DNA from: HGM04593 sp045578665
GTDB taxonomy: Bacteria > Bacteroidota > Bacteroidia > Bacteroidales > Bacteroidaceae
Assembly: GCA_045578665.1 (NCBI GenBank)
Contig: JAZNKR010000092.1
Span: 1 to 48,251, forward strand
Direction: 5' to 3'
Length of the DNA: 48,251 nt
A program made the position numbers and the translations under genes. The notes below the pieces were generated by a model, which saw only the letters and a program-made list of their open reading frames with translations, ran no database searches and was not told the DNA's origin. This document shows positions 42,527-48,251 of this stretch, piece after piece (within the stretch, counting starts at the first letter, position 1; every line of letters starts with the position of its first letter).

Positions 42527-43675
42527 TTATTTTTTGGAAACTTTATTACCCTTTGTATCGAGCAGATACCAATCGTAGCTGTCGAACTCCTGCACTTCGA
42601 ACAGATCCTTCGAAAGCATATTGATATCCGAGTAAATTGCAGGGGTGATTGGTTCGCCGGTAATACGGTTCATGATACCGTAACAATTCATCACCTCATA
42701 CTTCATATAGTCTGCAAAGACAAAAGTCAATTCACCATTGTCGTCATACCCGTAGGGATATTTCAGGTAATATGTACCATCGAACAAAAACGACTCCACT
42801 GTGTCACCCTCGAAGTCGACCTGCCACTCACGCCCACCTTTTGTCAGCACAAAGCCATCGGAGAGAATGCTTACATATCCATACTCGGCAGGATAGACAA
42901 CAGATGCGACAGAATCGAGGACACCATGCTTACCATCCTTGACAATTATACGATAACCACTATTGTGGGGAGCCCATATCTCGTCGTATGAGGGCTGAAC
43001 AACCCAATTTCCGGCTTTGTCAATCAAGCCCAACTCTCCGTCGGCATTGTTCATGGCACAGAAACCATTGTGGAATATATATGCAAAGTTCCACATGCGG
43101 CATTTGTCGACATAATCAAATTTGAAAGGTATCACAACTTCGTTTGCGGCATTGACAAAACCAATCTTGCCATCTTTCATCACAGCAGCCAATCCTTCGG
43201 AGAAGACCCAAGCCTTACTGTAGTCATTTGTCTCGGCATTGATGATAATACGTCCTGTGTTCACATTGATATAACCACGTTTATGGGGCAGTGCATATAC
43301 AGCTATCGAATCATCCTCGCCTACATCGGAGAGCCAACTGATCTTGCCGGTGGTATATTCATCGGTACGCTCGTCGTAGACTCTCCATTTGTTGTCGGAA
43401 AACGAATGGAGCGACACATTCTCAGAGAGATTCTTGTCGTAATAGTCCCTTCCATACTCATCCTTATACAAGGCATATGCCACAATAGCCACAAAGCCGA
43501 GCGGGAAAACGACAAAGAGAGTAACAATCGAGCGGCGGAACAATTTTGAACGGTTCTTCCACCCGTTGCGGATAGTGCGCCAGGCGAGGCGGACTGCGGC
43601 AACAAGAGCCGCAAGCACCAAAGCTGCCACGCCGAGCAAGAGTTGAAAAATTCGAGTCAACAATTTCATAATCAT
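42527..43675 (-). CDS. WG-repeat membrane-anchored protein
   Basis: The 382-aa protein has two hydrophobic segments near the N-terminus (about residues 5-28 and 47-68). It then has WG-type repeats of about 30-40 residues, recognisable as KIGFVNAANEVVIPFKFDYV, then DGELGLIDKAGNWVVQPSYDEI and GKHGVLDSVASVVYP. WG repeats occur in many Bacteroidetes surface or periplasmic proteins of unknown function, often with signalling or envelope-related genes. It is the last gene of a four-gene minus-strand cluster; its start overlaps the stop of the CreD-like gene by 4 nt. Confidence 0.82.
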   Translation of the reverse strand: MIMKLLTRIFQLLLGVAALVLAALVAAVRLAWRTIRNGWKNRSKLFRRSIVTLFVVFPLGFVAIVAYALYKDEYGRDYYDKNLSENVSLHSFSDNKWRVYDERTDEYTTGKISWLSDVGEDDSIAVYALPHKRGYINVNTGRIIINAETNDYSKAWVFSEGLAAVMKDGKIGFVNAANEVVIPFKFDYVDKCRMWNFAYIFHNGFCAMNNADGELGLIDKAGNWVVQPSYDEIWAPHNSGYRIIVKDGKHGVLDSVASVVYPAEYGYVSILSDGFVLTKGGREWQVDFEGDTVESFLFDGTYYLKYPYGYDDNGELTFVFADYMKYEVMNCYGIMNRITGEPITPAIYSDINMLSKDLFEVQEFDSYDWYLLDTKGNKVSKK

Positions 43676-44940
43676 TCGGTTTTAAGCAATTTATTGTTAT
43701 CTATATTTGCAGTAAGATACATCACAACGCAAAGCAACAGGAAGAGAACCAATGAGCCTGCAAGCAGTGCGTATGTCTCCATCTGTAGCAGCATATAATT
43801 GAGTGCATAGACCAATGCCACAAATCCACCCAACAGATAAGCAAAACGGCTCTTCAGAACAGCTCTGAAATAGAACATCAGTGCTCCGGTGGTCATCAAT
43901 GCCGCTATTGTGTAGGCAATGCCGAATATCATGAATTCGGAGAATGCGAGCAACAACGAATAGAAGAGTATCAAAGACAAGCCTATCACCACATACTGCA
44001 CGACATTTATCTCTTTGCGGGTGAGAAACTCAACGAACAATCCGGCGACAAAGACAAGAACGACAATAAGTATTCCATACTTTGCTGAACGCATAGACTG
44101 CTGATAAGGATTTGACGGGTCCACAAACTTCACCCCCATAAAATCCGATATCGAACTGTTGAAATCGGACACACTCCACATTGCTTCGAAACCGTTATCA
44201 CCGACCTCGCGATGTTCGGGCAGGACATCGCCTTGGAAACTAGGATGAGCATAGATTGAACTGATGGATAGCGAAGTGGTACCACTTCCCGAAGGCATAA
44301 AATATAGCGCCTCCGTACCCTTGAGGGCAAACGATAAAAGAAAATCTATGCTATCTCCAATCTCTGCATCTTCGGGCAATTTCACATCGGCCTTGATATA
44401 TTCTGAATCTCTGTAAAGTTCAAAAGATTTGCCACCAAACGATAGCCGGGAAAAATTGCCAAAACCTTTGTAGTCCGTTACAGAAAGAGAGAAATCAATA
44501 TTCTTCGCTCTCATTTCATTGTCGGTAACAAGGAATTTACCCGAAATCTGCACATGGGAATTGTAGACAATCACATCGTAAATAGAACGGTGCAACACAT
44601 CGGTTTTTACGTCTGCCTTATAATCCAATCGCGATGAATATCTTTTGTACTCTTCGAGACATATCTGTTTCTCTTTCCGGTTGTCGATACCGACAGTTTC
44701 TCTCACTTCGTTAACGTATGAAGTCAAACGGGGAGGAGAAATTCTCTGATGGCTTGCATAGGCATTGGCAACCTCTCTGACAACAGCATCCTTTGTCTCC
44801 TTTCGATCTTCGATAACCCCTTCGACCATAGAGAGAGGGATGAGCAACAGTAATGAAGTCAGAGCAAGAAGACACACCTTGATTAAGGTACCATATTTTT
44901 TATCTATATTCTTTTCCATAGTTGATTGATTTATTATCAT
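43672..44940 (-). CDS. CreD-family inner membrane protein
   Basis: The 422-aa protein has a first membrane helix (about residues 24-44), a large periplasmic domain, then at least five membrane helices (about 280-415). The conserved CreD features are present: LLIPLSMVEGVIEDRKETKDAVVREV after helix 1 and FQGDVLPEHREVGDNGFEAMWSVS before the membrane block. CreD affects envelope integrity and colicin tolerance in Enterobacteria; there is no creBC two-component pair here. The start at 44940 overlaps the VWA stop (ATGA), while an in-frame Met at 44919 (MEKNIDKKYG) is another reasonable start. The family call is good, the role in this species unknown. Confidence 0.8.
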   Translation of the reverse strand: MIINQSTMEKNIDKKYGTLIKVCLLALTSLLLLIPLSMVEGVIEDRKETKDAVVREVANAYASHQRISPPRLTSYVNEVRETVGIDNRKEKQICLEEYKRYSSRLDYKADVKTDVLHRSIYDVIVYNSHVQISGKFLVTDNEMRAKNIDFSLSVTDYKGFGNFSRLSFGGKSFELYRDSEYIKADVKLPEDAEIGDSIDFLLSFALKGTEALYFMPSGSGTTSLSISSIYAHPSFQGDVLPEHREVGDNGFEAMWSVSDFNSSISDFMGVKFVDPSNPYQQSMRSAKYGILIVVLVFVAGLFVEFLTRKEINVVQYVVIGLSLILFYSLLLAFSEFMIFGIAYTIAALMTTGALMFYFRAVLKSRFAYLLGGFVALVYALNYMLLQMETYALLAGSLVLFLLLCVVMYLTANIDNNKLLKTE

Positions 44941-45572
44941 TTCTTTTCTTCATCAAAAAAATCGCAATTATCTTCGATTGCAGACGATAGGCCTCGGGCA
45001 ATCTTGTCGAACCAACGTAAACGACCGCTCGCAACCTTCTCACTCATACAGGCTGTACCATGGCTTGTAGCCTCAAAGTTCAGTACATTGGTAATAGAGA
45101 TGCTGGCAGCCACCGCTTCCACATCCTGATTGGCACCTATATATGCAAAGACCCAGCCCTTAGCCTTCAACTCATCTATAAGCGCCTTGATAGCCTTGCC
45201 GTTATACTCTCTCGATGCATTCTCGTAGCCATCGGTTACAACAGTAACAAGTACTTTGTCGTCATCTGCGACCTTAGGACGAAGAGCATTGAGCGAGCTA
45301 CCTATAGCATCGTACAATGCCGTGTTGCACATAGGTCTATAGGTGTCAGAAGTCAGTTCCTGCACCTCTCCGGCAGGAGCACATTCACAGACTGTCGTAA
45401 CATCGCTGTTGAAGGTCACCAAACTTACATAATGCTCCTGTTCCTCATACTTTCCTTGCGCGCTGCAAATAGTCTGCAAGGTCTCATTGACACTGTCAAT
45501 AGCCTGCTTTTTGATGCTCTGCATAGAGCCGCTCTCATCTATGATGATGAGATTGAAAATTCTTTTTTTCAT
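44937..45572 (-). CDS. Von Willebrand factor A domain protein
   Basis: The 211-aa protein is essentially a single VWA domain with an intact metal-ion-dependent adhesion site: DESGSM near residue 12 (DxSxS), a central Thr in a loop, and TVVTDGYENAS with the distal Asp. There is no signal peptide, so it is cytosolic, as in TerY-like proteins. It overlaps the CreD-like gene by 4 nt and probably is part of the same transcript. The cluster (WG repeat, CreD, VWA, polytopic WG protein) suggests an envelope-stress or signalling unit. Confidence 0.82.
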   Translation of the reverse strand: MKKRIFNLIIIDESGSMQSIKKQAIDSVNETLQTICSAQGKYEEQEHYVSLVTFNSDVTTVCECAPAGEVQELTSDTYRPMCNTALYDAIGSSLNALRPKVADDDKVLVTVVTDGYENASREYNGKAIKALIDELKAKGWVFAYIGANQDVEAVAASISITNVLNFEATSHGTACMSEKVASGRLRWFDKIARGLSSAIEDNCDFFDEEKK

Positions 45573-45687
45573 CTGCTTAAAATTTTAAATTCAATAAATA
45601 TTCCATTCAATTATTCCATTCAATCCGCCTAAATTGAAGATACACTGTCCGGTTTTTCATTAAGAGTAAGACCGCATCCCCAATCTA

Positions 45688-47076
45688 TCATTCTTCAGGC
45701 ATCTCGTCAGTGATTACAGCTTGAGAATTATCCTTACGAGAGTCGTAAAAGCACGGCATTACCAGATATTTGTTCCCCCGTTCCGACTCAAGACGATATA
45801 CAGATTCACCACACTGAACAACATGGTCAAATCCCTCATCACTCACAAACTCCCGGCGTGCAATATCATAAATCAACCATTTCTTCTCTTTTCTTACTTT
45901 GCAATAGGGTTTTGAGATGTCAAGCAACCATACACTACTATATTCTATGGGTAGGACAACACCATATCTGTCTCTTATACCCACTCTGCAATTGTTACGT
46001 ACAATGAGCATACCATTATGCGAATACCAATAATCGTCGAAGTGTCTGCCACGTCTACCTTCCAACACAGCATAGGGATTATAACCGAGACAGAAGATAG
46101 GCATAACAATAGCAATCAACAAATAGAGTCCCGCGCCTGTCCAATACTTTTTTGTATCCATGGCAAAGCGGACAACTGCTACAACCATGATAGCCAACGA
46201 AACAAACATCAAAAGGAGACGTACCATACCTGTAGCGTATTGCGCACACCAGAAGACGACAGAAGCAACAACAACCAACAACACCTCATTGTATCTATTT
46301 TCTCTGCGGAAATACCAATTGGCTATAGCAAAGCATGCAGCAGGGAACGCACATACCGTAACAATAGATTTAAGTTCAAGACCATTACCGCAAATGTAGC
46401 CAACAAAAAACATTGCAAATGTGAGCAGCAGAGCTATTTCACCTCTCGAAAACATATTCCTTAGATTGCCACGACAGAATATTACCGGGATGAGCAGCAA
46501 CATCAACGCGAGGATGGCGAAACTGACAGTTCTGATGTATAACTCGACCATTACAATCGAGGGAACAACCCCACAAGCAAACAGATAGGCAGAGAGTCCT
46601 ACAAATTTCCACACACCCATAGAGCCCGATTCAAGCTGTTTCTTGCACAGGCGATAGATATAGACACCTAAAGGATATGCTATCATCCAGAGGCATGCAA
46701 AGAATGTGAATATATTCGTAAAGAAATCGGCATCTTTGGTGTATTGCGGATAATCTGCACTATTAAATAAACGCTCACCGAAGAGAGCAAAAGACGAGGT
46801 CACAATCTTGACGAAAGGCGCACAAAACATTTCGTATCCGAAAATAGGATCAACAAAGAAACAGAGACTCATCAAGGAGAGCATGATTATAGGCACAATC
46901 ATCAGCCTGCTCCTCCTGTACATCAAAAAAGAGATCCATGTCCTGAATACCGGTATCAACAGAACATATAAATTCATCATCCAACTGTTGTAAATCTGAT
47001 GAGTAAGAAGCAGCATCCACACACTGCATAATGCCAAATCCCCCAAAAAGGTAATTTTTGATAATCGTGTTTCCAT
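45688..47076 (-). CDS. Polytopic membrane protein with C-terminal WG-like region
   Basis: The 462-aa protein has about nine to ten predicted membrane helices in residues 10-320 and a soluble C-terminal part. That part contains WG-like motifs (RVGIRDRYGVVLPIEYSSVW and KKWLIYDIARREFVSDEGFDHV). No known transporter motif is visible. The WG-like tail echoes the neighbouring WG-repeat protein (42527-43675), so the two may function in the same envelope complex. It lies 115 nt upstream of the VWA gene on the same strand. Function unknown. Confidence 0.7.
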   Translation of the reverse strand: METRLSKITFLGDLALCSVWMLLLTHQIYNSWMMNLYVLLIPVFRTWISFLMYRRSRLMIVPIIMLSLMSLCFFVDPIFGYEMFCAPFVKIVTSSFALFGERLFNSADYPQYTKDADFFTNIFTFFACLWMIAYPLGVYIYRLCKKQLESGSMGVWKFVGLSAYLFACGVVPSIVMVELYIRTVSFAILALMLLLIPVIFCRGNLRNMFSRGEIALLLTFAMFFVGYICGNGLELKSIVTVCAFPAACFAIANWYFRRENRYNEVLLVVVASVVFWCAQYATGMVRLLLMFVSLAIMVVAVVRFAMDTKKYWTGAGLYLLIAIVMPIFCLGYNPYAVLEGRRGRHFDDYWYSHNGMLIVRNNCRVGIRDRYGVVLPIEYSSVWLLDISKPYCKVRKEKKWLIYDIARREFVSDEGFDHVVQCGESVYRLESERGNKYLVMPCFYDSRKDNSQAVITDEMPEE

Positions 47077-47224
47077 TTATAAAAATTTTGATTAGTATGC
47101 TTGCTGATTTTTATTTGGAATTTAGAACATCCATAATTTTTATCATATAGAGTAGGTTGATTGGAAAAATCTATCTTTGTTGCAGATTATTTATAACCAC
47201 ATTATTTACGGACATAGCAAAAGA

Positions 47225-47266
47225 GAGCGGCAGTTGTTTGTGAATCCACAAGCAACTGCCGCTCTA
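47225..47266 (-). terminator. panB terminator
   Basis: AGAGCGGCAGTTGTTTGTG pairs with CACAAGCAACTGCCGCTCT (one G-U/T pair). Read on the minus strand it is followed by T-rich sequence, consistent with termination of panB. Confidence 0.8.
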
Positions 47267-47290
47267 TATATATGATTTGTAGATAGAAGC

Positions 47291-48112
47291 CTAATACTGC
47301 TCCTTCTCATTAGGGAAATCGCGGCTCTTCACATCGCTTACATAACTTCCTACCGCATCACAGATAACATCATTAAGGTTGGCATATCTGCGCAGGAAGC
47401 GTGGGCTGAATCCGCCCGACATGCCCAGCATATCGGTGCAAACAAGCACCTGACCGTCGACATCGGCACCGGCACCTATACCTATGATAGGAATACTCAC
47501 ACTCTCGGCAACCTTTTTCGCCAACGAAGCGGGAATCTTTTCAAGTACAATGGCAAAGCAACCTGCCTCTTCAAGAAGTTTTGCATCCTTGAAAAGCTTC
47601 TCTGCCTCCTCCTCATCGCGTGCACGAACAGTGTAAGTACCGAACTTGTTTATACTCTGAGGCATCAGTCCCAAGTGTCCCATGATGGGGATACCCGCAT
47701 CAAGAATCTTGCGCACCGAAGGAAGAATCTCCTCGCCACCCTCCATCTTCAGAGCATCGGCATGGCTCTCCTTCATTATGCGGATAGCATTCTTCACAGC
47801 CTCGTCAGCGTTTACCTGATAAGTACCGAAGGGCATATCCACAACAACAATGGCACGTTTCACGGCACGCACAACAGATTTTGCATGATAAATCATCTGG
47901 TCGAGGGTGATAGGCAAGGTGGTAACATTACCCGCCATAACATTAGATGCAGAATCGCCTACAAGTATAGCATCTACTCCGGCACCGTCAATAAGCATTG
48001 CTGTGGTATAGTCATAGGCGGTAAGCATCGCTATCTTCTCACCTTTCTGCTTCATCTCAATAAATCGATGAGTTGTAACCTTACGAGGGTCTTCTACTAA
48101 ATATTTTGACAT
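47291..48112 (-). CDS. panB: 3-methyl-2-oxobutanoate hydroxymethyltransferase
   Basis: The 273-aa enzyme makes ketopantoate from 2-oxoisovalerate and methylenetetrahydrofolate, the first committed step of pantothenate and coenzyme A synthesis. Family motifs are present: MLTAYDYTTAMLIDGAGVD, DAILVGDSASNVMAG, the catalytic-site VDMPFGTYQ, KMEGG, GHLGLMPQ and IGIGAG. Length matches the E. coli protein (264 aa). It stands alone on the minus strand. Confidence 0.96.
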   Translation of the reverse strand: MSKYLVEDPRKVTTHRFIEMKQKGEKIAMLTAYDYTTAMLIDGAGVDAILVGDSASNVMAGNVTTLPITLDQMIYHAKSVVRAVKRAIVVVDMPFGTYQVNADEAVKNAIRIMKESHADALKMEGGEEILPSVRKILDAGIPIMGHLGLMPQSINKFGTYTVRARDEEEAEKLFKDAKLLEEAGCFAIVLEKIPASLAKKVAESVSIPIIGIGAGADVDGQVLVCTDMLGMSGGFSPRFLRRYANLNDVICDAVGSYVSDVKSRDFPNEKEQY

Positions 48113-48140
48113 ATTTTAAGTTTTGCGTGATTATTTTCGG

Positions 48141-48148
48141 CAAAGATA
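48141..48148 (-). promoter_or_regulatory. Probable -7 element of panB
   Basis: On the minus strand TATCTTTG (plus CAAAGATA) matches the Bacteroidetes -7 box about 30 nt before the start. No good -33 box at the expected distance was seen. Confidence 0.4.
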
Positions 48149-48223
48149 GTGCAAATGGGCGAAACGCGAGGTTGTTTACCTGGAGTTTTTTTGAAATTTC
48201 CCCCTTTTCTTACTATATTAGCA

Positions 48224-48251
48224 ATGTATTATACGTTTGCCGCCGGAGAAC
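48224..48251 (+). CDS. Possible start of a gene cut by the window end
   Basis: An ATG at 48224 opens a frame reading MYYTFAAGE to the window edge. It follows a TATATTAG box very closely, so the start is uncertain, and nine codons are too few for identification. Confidence 0.25.

Overview
The window looks like a chromosomal segment of a Bacteroidales bacterium, probably gut-associated. Promoters of the Bacteroidetes type (TTTG at -33, about 20 nt, then TAnnTTTG at -7) precede several genes. The gene set also fits that order: a Bacteroidales-style carboxyltransferase-like protein, a lipoprotein dipeptidyl peptidase III, GH20 and GH43 glycosidases with nagB, a DUF4251 protein, and gyrA, clpC, htpG and panB. 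I cannot name a genus.

Layout. 1-8970: dipeptidyl peptidase III (-), an internally deleted transposase, an 11-unit TPR protein, an oxaloacetate decarboxylase alpha-like protein and a GH20 hexosaminidase. 9018-18148: one tightly packed (+) operon encoding cas6, a DHH phosphodiesterase (NrN-like), a CorA-like membrane effector, a small membrane-anchored coiled-coil protein, then cmr1, cas10/cmr2, cmr3, cmr4, cmr5 and cmr6. This is a type III-B CRISPR module of the kind that signals with SAM-AMP. The window has no CRISPR array and no cas1/cas2, so guides must come from elsewhere. 18203-18380: the SRP RNA gene (ffs) with its own promoter and terminator. 18411-24564: a phage-type cassette with two divergent structural genes sharing a mirror-symmetric promoter region, then holin, GH24 lysozyme and a candidate unimolecular spanin. 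It has no capsid, terminase or integrase genes.

24608-34169: an ECF sigma factor with a probable membrane anti-sigma factor, an orphan gene, a NUDIX/winged-helix regulator with an ADP-ribosylglycohydrolase, a radical SAM/SPASM protein, a GH43-nagB operon, a DUF4251 protein with an in-frame proline-rich stretch beyond its stop, and a TPR protein. 34194-41833: gyrA (-), clpC (+, with a sigma-54-like promoter) and htpG (+). 41834-42526: intergenic, rich in palindromes. 42527-47076: WG-repeat, CreD-like, VWA and membrane/WG genes, all (-). 47291-48112: panB (-).

The most interesting part is the type III-B/CorA/NrN operon. Its architecture predicts that Cas10, which lacks an HD nuclease domain, makes a nucleotide signal that opens or triggers CorA, and that the DHH enzyme clears the signal. 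The 158-aa membrane coiled-coil protein between corA and cmr1 has no role I recognise and is the best candidate for an undescribed component. The divergent phage promoter pair is the second most interesting signal.
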